A stretch of 64,000 nt of DNA from Rhodopseudomonas faecalis. GTDB taxonomy: Bacteria > Pseudomonadota > Alphaproteobacteria > Rhizobiales > Xanthobacteraceae. Positions 28,429 through 38,414 of the stretch are shown here, in pieces. The notes under the pieces were generated by a model, which was not told the origin of the DNA, made no database searches, and saw nothing but the letters and a program-made list of their open reading frames with translations. The position numbers and the translations under genes were made by a program. Within the stretch, counting starts at the first letter, position 1. Every line of letters begins with the position of its first letter. The stretch covers positions 89,563 to 153,562 of the forward strand of contig NZ_QJTI01000009.1 of NCBI RefSeq assembly GCF_003217325.1. The letters are read 5' to 3'.

Positions 28429-31400
28429 TTATTCCGCCGCGACGTTCTGCCGGGCGCGCCACTGGCCGAGCAAGGCCCGCAGCGACGCCGCCTTCACCGG
28501 CTTGTTCAGCACCGCAATATCGTCTTCCCGCGCGGCGGCCCGCACCCGCGGGCTGCGGTCGGCGGTGATCAGGATCGCCGGAATATCGGCGCCATAGCGC
28601 TGCCGGACGGTGCGGATCGCGGCGATGCCGTTGCCGCGGTCGAGATGGTAATCGACCAAGAGGCCGGTGATCGGCTGATCGGCCTGGTCGATCTCCTTGA
28701 TCGCCGCCTCCGGATCGGTGGCCGCGATCACATTGGCGCCCCAGGTGGTCAGCAGCGTTTTCATGCCGTCGAGGATCGACGGATCGTTCTCGATACACAC
28801 CACCAAAATGCCGCTCATCGAGGCGCGCGACAGCGGCGTGGCGCTGGTGACCGCGGTGGTGTGGTTGACCTGATTGGCAACCCGCAGCGTCACCGAAAAC
28901 ACCGAGCCGCCGCTGCGGGTGGCATCGAGCGCAATGCCGTGATCGAGCACCCGCGCCAGCCGCTCCACGATCGACAGCCCGAGGCCGAGGCCGCGGGCGA
29001 TGCGCGCGCCCTGTTCCAGCCGATGAAACTCTTTGAAAATCTCGGCGCGCTTCAGCACCGGAATGCCGACGCCGGTGTCATAGACGCCGATCTGCAACGA
29101 CTGGCCGCGCCGCCGGCAGCCGACCAGTACCTTGCCCTGCGGCGTGTATTTGATGGCGTTCGAGATCAGGTTCTGCAGCAGCCGGCGCAGCAGCAGCCGG
29201 TCGGATTCCACCGGCAGCAGGCAGGGCACAAAGCTCAGCTTGAGGCCCTTGGCGCGCGCGATCGGCGCGAACTCGATTTCCAGCGAACGCATCAGATCGC
29301 CGATCACGAAGTTCGACAGCGACGGCGTCATCGCGCCGGCATCGAGCCGCGAGATATCGAGCAACGCGCCGATGATCTCTTCGATCGCTTCCAGCGACTC
29401 GTCGATATTCTCGATCAGCTTGGCGTCTTCGCCGTGCCGCTGCCGCTCGACCAGGCTGGTGACATAGAGCCGCGCCGCATTGAGCGGCTGCAGAATGTCG
29501 TGGCTGGCCGCCGCCAGAAAGCGGGTTTTGGAGATATTGGCTTCTTCCGCGGTGCTCTTGGCGAGCGCCAGCGCGGAGTTCAGCCGCATCAATTCCTCGG
29601 TGCGGTCGCGCACCCGCTTTTCCAGCGTGGCGTTGGCGCGTTCCAGCGCCTCGGCGGCCTCGAAACTCGGCGTGACGTCGGAGAACGTAATCACCAGCCC
29701 GCCATCCGGCATGCGGTTGGCGCGCACTTCGATCACCAGATGCCGGTCGGGAATCCGCTCGATGAACGGCGCGCCCTCGGTGGTGTAGGCGGCGAGCCGC
29801 AGCCGGGTCTGCGCCTCGACATCGCCGACCGTCGGCGCGCTCAACGCGAGGTAATCGAGAATCTCGATCAGCGGCACGCCGATCTGCACGATATGCGCCG
29901 GCAGGCCGAGGATGTCGCCGAATTGCCGGTTGGAGCAGATCAGCTGCAGATTGGGATTGAATACGGCGATGCCCTGGCGAACGTGATTGAGCGCGTTCTG
30001 CAGGATCTCGCGGTTGAAATGCAGCGCGGCGTGGGAATCGTCGAGCAGCTTGAGCGCGGCCTCGGCCGACACGGTCCGCTTGCGCAGCAATTGCGACAGC
30101 ACGAGGCGCGACGACGCCGAGCCGATCGAAGATGCGATCAGATGCTCAGCGTGTTGCAGCAGCTCGAAATCAGCCGGCGCCGATGGCTCGATGGTGGAGC
30201 GGCGCCCGGCCGCGAAATTGCGGATCGCGTCGCCGGCACGCTCGGGGCCGAGATATTGCGACACCGCGCCCAAAATATCCTGCACGGTGACGGTGCCGCG
30301 CCAGCGCCGGAACGGCGGCGCGATCGGCGCCAGCTGCGCCGGCACGAATACTTCCGATTGCAGCCGCTCGATCGAGCTTGGGCTGCGCAGCAGCGACAGC
30401 ACCACATAGACCAGCACGTTGAGCGACAGGCTCCACAACACGCCATGCAGCAGCGGCGACAGATCGGTGCCGAACAGCGCGCGCGGCCGCAGCATCTCGA
30501 TGCCGAACGGACCATGCTGCAGCATCAGCATGCCCGCGGTGGTGCCTTCCAGAAAACTCGGGATGAACAGCGTGTAGGCCCAGATCGCAAAGCCGACCAC
30601 CATGCCGCCGATCGCGCCGAGCGCGGTGGCGCGGCGCCAGAGCAGCCCGCCAAAAAAAGCGGGCGCGAACTGCGCGATCGCGGCGAATGACAACAGCCCG
30701 ATCGCGGCGAGCTGCGCCGAGCCGAGTTCGCGGAAATACAGATAGGCCATCGCCAGGATCACGAAGATCGCGATCCGCCGCACCGCGAGCAGGAAGCCGC
30801 CATAGTCACGCTCCGAGCCTTGCGGAGAAGCGCCGCGCTTCAACACCAGCGGCATCACCAGATCGTTGGACACCATCACCGCCAGCGCCACGGATTCGAC
30901 GATCACCATCGCGGTCGCCGCCGACAGTCCACCGATGAACACCACCACGCTCAGCCACGGGGTCTTGGCCTCGAGCGGCAGCGCCAGCACATACATGTCA
31001 GGCTCGACCGCGCCGAACGGAAACGTCACCAGCCCGGCGAGCGCGATCGGCATCACGAACAGGTTGATCGCGATCAGATAGAGCGGGAACAGCCAGCGCG
31101 CGCGGCTGATTTCCTCGGAGCTGGAATTCTCGACCACGCTGACGTGGAACTGGCGCGGCAGCAGCATGATAGCGAAGAACGACAGCGCCGCCATGGTGAA
31201 GAAGTTGCTGCCGAACGCCGGCTGTTCGAGCGTGCGCACCGCTTCGGGGGTTTTCATCGCCCGCTCGATCAGCTCACCCGGCGAGAACAGCCAGAAGGTG
31301 ACGAACACACCGGCGGCAAGGAACGCCACCAGCTTGACGATCGACTCGGTGGCGACCGCCAGCATCAGGCCGTGCTGATGTTCGGTGGCGCTGGTCTGGC

Positions 31401-31935
31401 GCGTGCCAAACAGCACGGCGAACACCGCCATCGCCACGGCGACCGCCAGCGCCATGTCGTTGACCAGCGGGACCGCGGAAATCACCTGGTCCTCGCCCAA
31501 GATGGTTTGCAGCGAGGACGACACCGCTTTGAGCTGCAACGCGATGTAAGGCACCGAGCCGATCAGCGCGATCAGCGCCACCGTGGCGGCCACCGCCTGG
31601 CTTTTGCCGTATCGCGCCGCGATGAAATCGGCGATCGAGGTGATGTTTTGCGACTTGGCGAGCGAGATCACCCGGCGCAGCAGCGGCGTGCCGAACGCCA
31701 GCATCACCAGCGGGCCGATATAGATCGCCAGAAAATCATAGCCCGAACGGGTCGCCGAGCCGACCGAGCCGAAAAACGTCCAGGAGGTGCAATAGATCGC
31801 CAGCGACAGCGGGTAGATCAGGGTGCCGAACCGCTGGCGCTGCTGTTGCGACAGCCGGTCGCCATAGCTCGCCACCAGGAACAGGAACCCGATGTAGCCG
31901 AACGCGGCTGCGATCACGGCCCAATCATTCAGCAT
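28429..31935 (-). CDS. Hybrid histidine kinase with sodium/solute symporter-like N-terminus
   Basis: 1168 residues. The first about 520 residues are a multi-helix SSS-type module (begins MLNDWAVIAAAFGYIGFLFL; LAKSQNITSIADFIAARYGK). It is followed by a linker, a PAS domain (about 640-760), a coiled coil, the dimerisation box AAASHDILQPLNAARLY with the phospho-histidine near 812, an HATPase domain with NLISNAIKYTPQG and DTGVGIP, and a C-terminal receiver with the aspartate in LLVDYHLDRGNG (about 1095). This is the NahK/CbrA-like architecture. The convergent LuxR regulator is the likely partner. Signal unknown; the transporter part may sense a carbon source or move it. Confidence 0.92.
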   Translation of the reverse strand: MLNDWAVIAAAFGYIGFLFLVASYGDRLSQQQRQRFGTLIYPLSLAIYCTSWTFFGSVGSATRSGYDFLAIYIGPLVMLAFGTPLLRRVISLAKSQNITSIADFIAARYGKSQAVAATVALIALIGSVPYIALQLKAVSSSLQTILGEDQVISAVPLVNDMALAVAVAMAVFAVLFGTRQTSATEHQHGLMLAVATESIVKLVAFLAAGVFVTFWLFSPGELIERAMKTPEAVRTLEQPAFGSNFFTMAALSFFAIMLLPRQFHVSVVENSSSEEISRARWLFPLYLIAINLFVMPIALAGLVTFPFGAVEPDMYVLALPLEAKTPWLSVVVFIGGLSAATAMVIVESVALAVMVSNDLVMPLVLKRGASPQGSERDYGGFLLAVRRIAIFVILAMAYLYFRELGSAQLAAIGLLSFAAIAQFAPAFFGGLLWRRATALGAIGGMVVGFAIWAYTLFIPSFLEGTTAGMLMLQHGPFGIEMLRPRALFGTDLSPLLHGVLWSLSLNVLVYVVLSLLRSPSSIERLQSEVFVPAQLAPIAPPFRRWRGTVTVQDILGAVSQYLGPERAGDAIRNFAAGRRSTIEPSAPADFELLQHAEHLIASSIGSASSRLVLSQLLRKRTVSAEAALKLLDDSHAALHFNREILQNALNHVRQGIAVFNPNLQLICSNRQFGDILGLPAHIVQIGVPLIEILDYLALSAPTVGDVEAQTRLRLAAYTTEGAPFIERIPDRHLVIEVRANRMPDGGLVITFSDVTPSFEAAEALERANATLEKRVRDRTEELMRLNSALALAKSTAEEANISKTRFLAAASHDILQPLNAARLYVTSLVERQRHGEDAKLIENIDESLEAIEEIIGALLDISRLDAGAMTPSLSNFVIGDLMRSLEIEFAPIARAKGLKLSFVPCLLPVESDRLLLRRLLQNLISNAIKYTPQGKVLVGCRRRGQSLQIGVYDTGVGIPVLKRAEIFKEFHRLEQGARIARGLGLGLSIVERLARVLDHGIALDATRSGGSVFSVTLRVANQVNHTTAVTSATPLSRASMSGILVVCIENDPSILDGMKTLLTTWGANVIAATDPEAAIKEIDQADQPITGLLVDYHLDRGNGIAAIRTVRQRYGADIPAILITADRSPRVRAAAREDDIAVLNKPVKAASLRALLGQWRARQNVAAE

Positions 31936-32096
31936 CGTCGTTCGCTCCCGGCGATCGGCGGTGCGGAGTTAGGCGAGCCGATCTGCCGCGAAAAATAGCG
32001 GCTTGCAGCGCGGCAGGCGACAGAGATTTTCCAAGGCGCCGGCTTCACCGGCCGTGAGCGGCGCCAGCAATGGCCGACATAACGAAGCCGACATAC

Positions 32097-32128
32097 GAAA
32101 AGGGCGCCGGCAGAACCGGCGCCCTGAT
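32097..32128 (-). terminator. Intrinsic terminator of hemA
   Basis: On the minus strand GGGCGCCGG pairs with CCGGCGCCC around TTCTG, followed by TTTTCG. It begins about 24 bp after the hemA stop. Confidence 0.88.
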
Positions 32129-32151
32129 CTCAAACCGAAGATCGGTTGAAC

Positions 32152-33381
32152 TTATTCCGCAGCCAGCGGCTTGGCGCCGAGCGGCAGTTCCAGCGTCTCC
32201 CAGACGTCGACCAGCGCTTCGGCCAGGCGATCCATCAGATCGTCGTCATGATACGGCGACGGGGTGATGCGCAGCCGCTCCTTGCCCTTGGCAACGGTCG
32301 GATAGTTGATCGGCTGGATGTAGATGCCGTGCTTTTCCAGCAAGAGATCGCTGGCCTTCTTGCAGCGCTCGGCATCGCCCACGAACACCGGAACGATGTG
32401 GGTGTCGGTCGGCATCACCGGCAGGCCGGCGGTGTTGAGCACGGCCTTGAGGCGCGCGGCACGATCCTGGTGGCGTTCACGCTCCCAGGTCGAGGTCTTG
32501 AGGTGGCGGATCGCGGCGGTCGCAGCGGCGCAGATCGGCGGCGGCAGCGCGGTCGTGAAGATGAAGCCCGGCGCATAGGAGCGCACGGCGTCGATCACGC
32601 TCTTCTTGCCGGAGATGTAGCCGCCGAGGCAGCCGAACGCCTTGGCCAGCGTCGCTTCGATGATGTCGATGCGATGCATCACGCCGTCACGCTCGGCAAC
32701 GCCGGCGCCGCGGGCGCCGTACATGCCGACCGCATGCACTTCGTCGCAATAGGTCATGGCGCCGTACTTCTCGGCGAGATCGCAGATCTTCGCCATCGGC
32801 GCGACGTCGCCGTCCATCGAATACAGGCTTTCGAACGCGATCAGCACCGGACGGCCCGGCTCAACGGCGCGCAGCAGCTCTTCGAGATGCGCGGTGTCGT
32901 TGTGGCGCCAGACGATGCGCTCGCAGCCCGACTGGCGGATGCCTTCGATCATCGAGTTGTGGTTGAGCGCGTCCGACAGGATCAGACAGTTCGGGATCAG
33001 CTTAGCGAGCGTCGAGATGCCGGTCTGGTTCGAAACGTAGCCCGAGGTGAACAGCAGCGCGGCTTCCTTGCCGTGCAGATCTGCCAGTTCCTTCTCGAGC
33101 ATCACCAGCGGATGGTGGGTGCCGGCGATGTTGCGGGTGCCGCCGGCACCAGTGCCGAGTCGGGTCGCGGTTTCAACCATCGCGCCGACGACCTTGGGAT
33201 GCTGGCCCATGCCGAGATAATCGTTCGAGCACCAGATCACGACGTCGCGTTCGCCGCTCGGGGAGTGCCAGGTGGCGTGGGGGAACCGGCCCGCAACGCG
33301 TTCCAAATCAGCGAAAACACGATAGCGGCGCTCAGCATGCAAACGGTCAAGCGCGTCTGCGAAGAACTTGGTGTAATCCAT
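32152..33381 (-). CDS. hemA: 5-aminolevulinate synthase
   Basis: 409-residue PLP enzyme that condenses glycine and succinyl-CoA, the C4 route to haem and, in phototrophs, bacteriochlorophyll. Starts [20 protein letters not shown]; an in-frame GTG one codon upstream is possible. Motifs include the substrate region [26 protein letters not shown], and the PLP lysine in [16 protein letters not shown] (about residue 245). Upstream a FixK/FNR-like site lies at 33523-33536, implying oxygen control of haem supply. Monocistronic with a strong terminator. It complements hemH and ctaB in this window. Confidence 0.97.
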   Translation of the reverse strand: MDYTKFFADALDRLHAERRYRVFADLERVAGRFPHATWHSPSGERDVVIWCSNDYLGMGQHPKVVGAMVETATRLGTGAGGTRNIAGTHHPLVMLEKELADLHGKEAALLFTSGYVSNQTGISTLAKLIPNCLILSDALNHNSMIEGIRQSGCERIVWRHNDTAHLEELLRAVEPGRPVLIAFESLYSMDGDVAPMAKICDLAEKYGAMTYCDEVHAVGMYGARGAGVAERDGVMHRIDIIEATLAKAFGCLGGYISGKKSVIDAVRSYAPGFIFTTALPPPICAAATAAIRHLKTSTWERERHQDRAARLKAVLNTAGLPVMPTDTHIVPVFVGDAERCKKASDLLLEKHGIYIQPINYPTVAKGKERLRITPSPYHDDDLMDRLAEALVDVWETLELPLGAKPLAAE

Positions 33382-33522
33382 CACGAAGAACCTGCTAGCG
33401 GGGGAATGCGCGTCAATTGGCGCGTGCCTAATTAGAGCGCTTCGACAATTGATGTCGAGCCGAAATCATCCCTTCGCTTTGAGTATTTTGACCGACGGGC
33501 TATTACGTAGGCCGGCAAAAAC

Positions 33523-33536
33523 TTGACTAAGATCAA
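33523..33536 (-). promoter_or_regulatory. FixK/FNR-type box upstream of hemA
   Basis: TTGACTAAGATCAA matches the TTGA-N6-TCAA consensus of the FNR/FixK family. The centre is about 149 bp upstream of the hemA start. If the box is centred at -41.5 as in class II sites, transcription would begin near 33489, with an AT-rich hexamer around 33501-33506. The neighbouring genes are both on the minus strand, so hemA is the only sensible target. Confidence 0.75.
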
Positions 33537-33571
33537 TGCGAAAGCAGGATGAATCGGGGCAGATGCAGTGT

Positions 33572-34630
33572 TCACGAAGTCTTGAAGCGTAAGAGTCCAT
33601 CGCAACTATCGACTCGCTTCAAGCGCCCCTGCATCAGCAGATAGTTGACGTGCGCAATTACTTCGCCAGCGGCGAATCCGGCTTGATGCGCATCCAGCAC
33701 ATGCTTGTTGAATACGATCGGCACCAGTTCCGCAGCCGTGCGCGCGTTTGCGATGCAGGCGTCTGCAATCAGCTCGCAGCGCTCGTCATGATGGGTGGCG
33801 AGCTGCGTGATGCGCGCCTTGAGGCCGTAGAACGGCACGCCATGGCCGGGTAGCACAAGCGCGTCATCGGGCACGGCCGCGGCGATCGCGCGCAGCGAAT
33901 GCAGATAGGCACCGAGCGCGTCTTCATCCGGTTCCTGCGCCCAGACGCTGACATTGGGCGAGATCTTGCTGAGCACCTGGTCGGCCGACAGCAGGAAATT
34001 ATCGGCCGCGCAATACAGCATCACCTGATCAAGCGAGTGGCCGGCGCCGGTCATCACCTGAAATTCGCGCGCGCCGATCTTGATGTGGTCGCCATGGCTG
34101 AGCCGCTGAAATGCGGCCGGCATCGGCACCACCTTCTTGAGATAGTCCTGGCCGCGACCGAGCAGCTGCGTGGTGATCGACTCGTCCATGCCGTGACGGC
34201 GGAAGAACAGCCGGGAATTCTCGACCCGTTCCTCGGTGCGGCGGTGCTGGTGATAGACGCCGTGCAGATATTCGAGCTGCGACATCTGCAGCGGGCATTG
34301 GAAGCGCGACACCAGCCAGCCGGCGAGCCCCAGATGATCAGGATGGGCGTGACTGACGATCACCCGGTTGAGTTGCACGCCGGACAGCTCGCCCTCGAGC
34401 AGCGTCGTCCAGGCCGCGATGGTGGCTTCATTGCCGAACCCGGTGTCGAACAGCGCCCAGCCCTCGCCATCGGCGATCAGATAGACGTTCACGTGATTGA
34501 GCCGGAACGGCAGTTTCAGCCGCAGCCACAGCACGCCCGGCAACACCTCGACCACCTGATCCGGCCCGGGATGGCTATCCCAGGGATAACGCAGCGCATC
34601 GGTGGGCGGCGTGTCGGCTTTTGACGGCAT
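33572..34630 (-). CDS. MBL-fold metallo-hydrolase
   Basis: 352 residues of the metallo-beta-lactamase superfamily. Metal ligands: SHAHPDHLGLAG (HxHxDH, about residue 94), GAGHSLDQVMLY for the next histidine, SADQVLSKISPN for the bridging aspartate, and LPGHGVPF. The last 60 residues form a helical winged-helix-like domain (AGEVIAHVNYLLMQGRLKRV), as in glyoxalase II-like/LACTB2-type hydrolases. The ATG at 34630 (MPSKADTPP) is preferred to the in-frame start at 34738. It lies between hemA and an MCP gene. Substrate unknown; a thioester or RNA-end activity is only a family possibility. Confidence 0.85.
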   Translation of the reverse strand: MPSKADTPPTDALRYPWDSHPGPDQVVEVLPGVLWLRLKLPFRLNHVNVYLIADGEGWALFDTGFGNEATIAAWTTLLEGELSGVQLNRVIVSHAHPDHLGLAGWLVSRFQCPLQMSQLEYLHGVYHQHRRTEERVENSRLFFRRHGMDESITTQLLGRGQDYLKKVVPMPAAFQRLSHGDHIKIGAREFQVMTGAGHSLDQVMLYCAADNFLLSADQVLSKISPNVSVWAQEPDEDALGAYLHSLRAIAAAVPDDALVLPGHGVPFYGLKARITQLATHHDERCELIADACIANARTAAELVPIVFNKHVLDAHQAGFAAGEVIAHVNYLLMQGRLKRVDSCDGLLRFKTS

Positions 34631-34798
34631 GGGCTCGACCGGAACAGAGTGATCTTGCTCCGCCTTAACGGTAGCGCGCCCCGCAGGCCAAGCCGAAAAC
34701 CATCGGAACTCCAGCCCTGGCGCATGGGCGCCATGCATTCGGCGCGAAGGCGCCCGCTGTGCGGACGCCTCGACACGGCGGAGCGGCTGCGGACCCGA

Positions 34799-36952
34799 TT
34801 AAGCCGCTCTGATATTGAGGAGAAAATCGTCGATTTCACCGCGTAGAATATCGGCTTCGCGTCGCAGCGAGCTCGACGCCGCCAGCACCTCGCCGGCCGC
34901 CGAGCCAGCCTGCGCGGACGCTTCACTGACGCCGGCGATGTTGCCCGACACCCGGCTGGTCCCGCCAGCGGCGTGTTGGATGTTGCGCGCCATCTCTTGG
35001 GTGGCGGCGCTTTGCTGCTCCACCGCAGCGGTGATTGCGGTGGTGACCGAGTTGATGGCGCCGATGGTCTGACCGATGTTGCGGATCGCGCCGACCGCCG
35101 ATCCGGTGACCTCTTGCATCGCCGCGATCTGGAGGCGGATCTCGTCGGTGGCCTTGGCGGTCTGTTCCGCCAGCGCCTTGACCTCGGCGGCCACCACCGC
35201 GAAGCCACGCCCGGCTTCGCCGGCGCGCGCCGCCTCAATGGTGGCGTTCAGCGCCAGCAGATTGGTCTGTGAGGCGATGCTCTGAATGAGATCGATCACC
35301 GCGCTGATCCGGCCGGCATTGTCATTGAGGCTCTGGATGGTGGCATCGGTGGCGCTGGCTTCGCTGACCGCCTTGGTGGCGATCGCGGCGGAGCTGACCA
35401 CCTGACGGCCGATTTCGGCGATCGACGAGCTCAGTTGCTCGGTGCCGACCGCCACGGTCTGGACATTGACAGACGTCTGCTCGGCGGCACTCGCCACGGT
35501 ATTGACCAGCGTGTTGGAGCGATCGGCGCTCGCCGACATGCCCTGCGCGGTGTCCTGCATGGCGCTGGCGGATGCTTCCAGTTTCTCCAGCGCACCCCGC
35601 ACCTTGCTTTCGAACTCGGCGATGCGCGCCTCGATGCGCGCGGTGCGCTCCGCTTTGGCGATCCGGTCCTGCTCCTGCGCTTCGGATAGTTCGCGCGCGT
35701 GCATCATGTTCTCGCGGAACACTTCGAGCGTCGCCGCCATCGCCGCGAGTTCGTCCTGGCGCCCGCCGCGATCGATCGTGGTGTCGAGCTGCCCGGCCGA
35801 CAGCGCCTGCATCGCGCGCTGCAGCTTGTGCATGCGGCGCAAGATGCTGCGACCGACATAGAGCCACACATAGAGCGCCGAACCGATCAGGATCAGACCG
35901 CCGAGGCCGATCATCACCTGGGTGGCGAGCGCGATTTCCCGGTGCGCCTGTTTCGCCGCCGCCTCGGTGTCGACGCGCACGCTATCGACCAGTTGTTTGA
36001 CGCTGACGCCGAGCCCGAGATTGAGCTTGCGGGTTTCGTCCAAAATCAGCTCGCCATAGGCGATGGCATCGAGCTCCTTCTGGCGGATCTTGAAGATGCC
36101 GGTCTTGCCATCACCGAGCGCGATCAGCCGCAGCGCGGCTTCTTTGAGCGCGGCGGTGCCACCTTCGGCCGGCAACGCCTCCAGGCTGCTGCGCACGGTG
36201 GCGTCGGCATCGGTAAAACTGGCTTCCAGCGCCGCCAGCACCTCGACGTCGCGCGCCGACAGCGCGGCCATCAGATTCGAGACAATCAGATTGCTGGGCG
36301 CAATCACATTGCCGAGCAGTTCAATGGTGCGGCCGGCATCGGCGGCGTCACTGGCGTTGAGACTGGTCGAGGCCAGCGCCGCCGACATCCGGGTCTGGGC
36401 GTCCATCATCGCCGGCGTGGCGAGTGCCAAAAACTCGTCCTGCGCGCTGCGCAGCGTGTGGTACAGCTTCTGGTGACTGGCGGCGAGATCGAGCCGTTCC
36501 TGCGCCGCGGCGCCAAGGCTGCGGATCGTGTCTTCGATATTCTTCAACGTATCGGTCATCGCGGCGATCACCGCCGGGTCGGCGCCGTACCGCGTGATGT
36601 CAGCCAGCCGCTGGGTCGCCACTTCGAGCGCAACCCGCATGCGCTGCTGGCGCTCGCGCAGCGCTTCGGCGGAACTGGAGGCCAGCAGCATCGGCGCCTG
36701 GCTGGCCAGACTCTCGCTTTGCGTGGTGAGCTGCAGGCTGGCCGCCAGCTTAGGAATATCGCGGCCGCTCAGCTCGGTCATCGCCGCGCCGAGCTTGCTC
36801 AGACTGGTGCCTGAGCCGACACTGATCAGCATGGCCATGCCGGCGATCACGGCGAACGCCGTGAACAGACTGCCGCGAACGCCCAGCGTCGGAATGCCAA
36901 ACCGGCGACGGTTGTTGGATGCGGTCGCAGCGGCCGCGATTGCCCCTACCAT
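34799..36952 (-). CDS. Transmembrane methyl-accepting chemotaxis protein
   Basis: 717 residues. Helix 1 about 27-45, a large periplasmic helical sensor (about 46-338), helix 2 about 340-362 ([20 protein letters not shown]), HAMP about 365-415 and the signalling domain to the end, with the hairpin tip [20 protein letters not shown] near residue 565. ATG 36952 with GGGGAG 9 bases upstream. The long all-helical periplasmic part suggests tandem four-helix bundles; the ligand is unknown. No C-terminal CheR-docking pentapeptide is seen. Monocistronic. Confidence 0.93.
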   Translation of the reverse strand: MVGAIAAAATASNNRRRFGIPTLGVRGSLFTAFAVIAGMAMLISVGSGTSLSKLGAAMTELSGRDIPKLAASLQLTTQSESLASQAPMLLASSSAEALRERQQRMRVALEVATQRLADITRYGADPAVIAAMTDTLKNIEDTIRSLGAAAQERLDLAASHQKLYHTLRSAQDEFLALATPAMMDAQTRMSAALASTSLNASDAADAGRTIELLGNVIAPSNLIVSNLMAALSARDVEVLAALEASFTDADATVRSSLEALPAEGGTAALKEAALRLIALGDGKTGIFKIRQKELDAIAYGELILDETRKLNLGLGVSVKQLVDSVRVDTEAAAKQAHREIALATQVMIGLGGLILIGSALYVWLYVGRSILRRMHKLQRAMQALSAGQLDTTIDRGGRQDELAAMAATLEVFRENMMHARELSEAQEQDRIAKAERTARIEARIAEFESKVRGALEKLEASASAMQDTAQGMSASADRSNTLVNTVASAAEQTSVNVQTVAVGTEQLSSSIAEIGRQVVSSAAIATKAVSEASATDATIQSLNDNAGRISAVIDLIQSIASQTNLLALNATIEAARAGEAGRGFAVVAAEVKALAEQTAKATDEIRLQIAAMQEVTGSAVGAIRNIGQTIGAINSVTTAITAAVEQQSAATQEMARNIQHAAGGTSRVSGNIAGVSEASAQAGSAAGEVLAASSSLRREADILRGEIDDFLLNIRAA

Positions 36953-37106
36953 CTCGTCTTCTCCCCGCGTCCATCCTTGGTGATCGGATCGCCAGGCGAG
37001 TATCAGGGCCACCGGTTAATTTTTGCCCTAGTAGAAGTAGCAGGATCGCTCCACTGCGCGCTTAACGAGAATTTCGCGAGGCGGTAAAAGCCGGATGTAC
37101 CGGCCA

Positions 37107-37139
37107 AACAAAAAGGGCCGGCGGTGAGCCGGCCCTTTC
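37107..37139 (-). terminator. Intrinsic terminator of the outer-membrane protein gene
   Basis: On the minus strand AAAGGGCCGGC pairs with GCCGGCCC around TCACC, followed by TTTTTGTTT. It ends the abundant porin-like transcript and lies about 41 bp after its stop. Confidence 0.9.
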
Positions 37140-37179
37140 GGATGCCTCGTTGCCGAGGCAATCAGTCTGTACGACGCGA

Positions 37180-37869
37180 TCAGTACTTCGCGACGACCGG
37201 ACCACCCCAGTTGAAGCGGTAGTTCAGGCCGGCCTTGACCACGTGCTCGTCGTTCTTGAACGAGTAGCCGTCGAAGTTGACGTTGCCGAAGTCGTAGTAC
37301 TGATACTCGACCTTGCCCGACCAGCTCGGGGCGAACAGGTATTCGAGACCGCCGCCGACGGTATAGCCGTCCGACTTGCTGTTCACAGAAACCGCAACGA
37401 GGCCGTTGTTGGCAGTGGTGTTGTAGTCAGCAAAAGCGTAACCGCCCTTGGCGTACAGCAGCGCCGGACCCCAGGTGTAGCCGATGCGGCCGGTCACCGA
37501 GCCGAGGCCCTTCTGGTTGTCGCTGAACATCACGGCACCGACCTGAACCGGGTCGGTGTTGCGGTCCAGCCAGCTGTACTGGGCTTCAACACCGAGCACC
37601 CAGTTCGGGGCGAACTGCCAGTCGTAACCGCCCTGCACACCGCCGAGGAACGCGGCGTTGTTGTTGCGGGTCGCGCCAGCGGCAATGCTGTCGTCGCCGA
37701 CGAAGGCGCCGCCGATGTGACCACCGATGTAGAAACCGGTCCAGTTGTAGATCGGGGCCGGCGGAACGTAAGCCGGGGCCTTGGTGTACGAGCGCGCCGC
37801 GAGGTCAGCAGCAGCGGCCGGGGCCGCGAAAGCGACGAGCGCCACGGTACCGAGCAGGATCTTCTTCAT
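37180..37869 (-). CDS. Omp25/RopB-type outer-membrane beta-barrel protein
   Basis: 229 residues. Signal peptide MKKILLGTVALVAFAAPAAA with cleavage after AAA. The mature part has the family's start (YNWTGFYIGGHIGG), eight amphipathic beta strands and the terminal barrel motif ending in aromatic/basic residues (GLNYRFNWGGPVVAKY). Common major outer-membrane protein in Rhizobiales. ATG 37869 with GAGAGAA upstream. The gene has strong terminator and an AT-rich upstream region, consistent with high expression. Confidence 0.93.
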   Translation of the reverse strand: MKKILLGTVALVAFAAPAAAADLAARSYTKAPAYVPPAPIYNWTGFYIGGHIGGAFVGDDSIAAGATRNNNAAFLGGVQGGYDWQFAPNWVLGVEAQYSWLDRNTDPVQVGAVMFSDNQKGLGSVTGRIGYTWGPALLYAKGGYAFADYNTTANNGLVAVSVNSKSDGYTVGGGLEYLFAPSWSGKVEYQYYDFGNVNFDGYSFKNDEHVVKAGLNYRFNWGGPVVAKY

Positions 37870-38222
37870 AGTGTTCTCTCCAGGACTTCTATCAGAGGCA
37901 CCGTTGGGCGGCGCCGTCTGGAAGGTATTTAGCGAGTTTCAATGGGAAATGCTGTCACCCAACGGCCACACCCACCCCTCAACTAACCTCATGAGGAACC
38001 TGGAAAATTTGTGATTAATGCCGCCTTAATAAGACCTTAATGATGCCTTAATTGGAATGGTTGTGTTGAGCATTCACTAACCACTCTGGCAACTTTGCTA
38101 TCGTTTTGTGCGATGCCGCAACCGTGCTGCCATGGTTCAGCCGAACTGTTGCAGTTGAGCCGCCGGCTGATGTTATAATATAACGTCGTCATCCCCACGG
38201 CGCGGTGCTGAGCCTGCCCAAA
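37870..38222. other. Divergent promoter region between omp and the zinc island
   Basis: 353 bp, AT-rich for this genome. It holds the omp promoter on the minus strand and the Zur-like palindrome at 38170-38186 near the right edge. No RNA or gene is evident. Confidence 0.6.
38170..38186 (+). promoter_or_regulatory. Zur-like operator of the zinc uptake island
   Basis: Perfect 13-bp palindrome GTTATAATATAAC at 38172-38184, extended as ATGTTATAATATAACGT. It resembles the AT-rich GTTATA-n-TATAAC core known for Zur sites in Alphaproteobacteria. It lies 37 bp before the start of the first zinc island gene, a position suited to repression of a promoter there. Confidence 0.78.
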
Positions 38223-38414
38223 ATGTCCGTTTCCTCTCATGGCCATGGCCACTCCGGCCACCATCATGTGCATGCGCACGGTGCTGACGCACCGCATCCG
38301 GCGCAGCCGCCCGGCTGGTCGATGCTGCGGATGGCGCTCACCGGGCGGCTTTTGGTCGCAGGAGTGCTCAGCGCAGTGCTGTGGGCGTTCGTTCTGACGG
38401 CGATCCGCCCGTGA
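38223..38414 (+). CDS. Small His-rich membrane protein leading the znu operon
   Basis: 63 residues. The N-terminus is a histidine run (SHGHGHSGHHHVHAHGADA, about residues 5-23), followed by a Pro-rich hinge and a single membrane helix (RLLVAGVLSAVLWAFVLTAI, about 43-62). It lies directly after the Zur-like site, and its TGA overlaps the znuC start as GTGA, so translation is coupled. No named family is recognised; it is not the cobalt protein CbtB, whose histidine pattern is C-terminal. It is likely a zinc-binding accessory to the ABC transporter. Being short it could be missed by annotation, but context is strong. Confidence 0.75.
   Translation: MSVSSHGHGHSGHHHVHAHGADAPHPAQPPGWSMLRMALTGRLLVAGVLSAVLWAFVLTAIRP

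Noticed and set aside
28300..30690. 796-residue plus-strand frame
   Set aside because: It is entirely antisense to the hybrid kinase and has Arg/Gln/His-rich composition typical of shadow frames in GC-rich genes.
38223..38414. Cobalt transporter subunit CbtB
   Set aside because: CbtB has its histidines near the C-terminus after the helix; here they are N-terminal and the neighbours are zinc genes.
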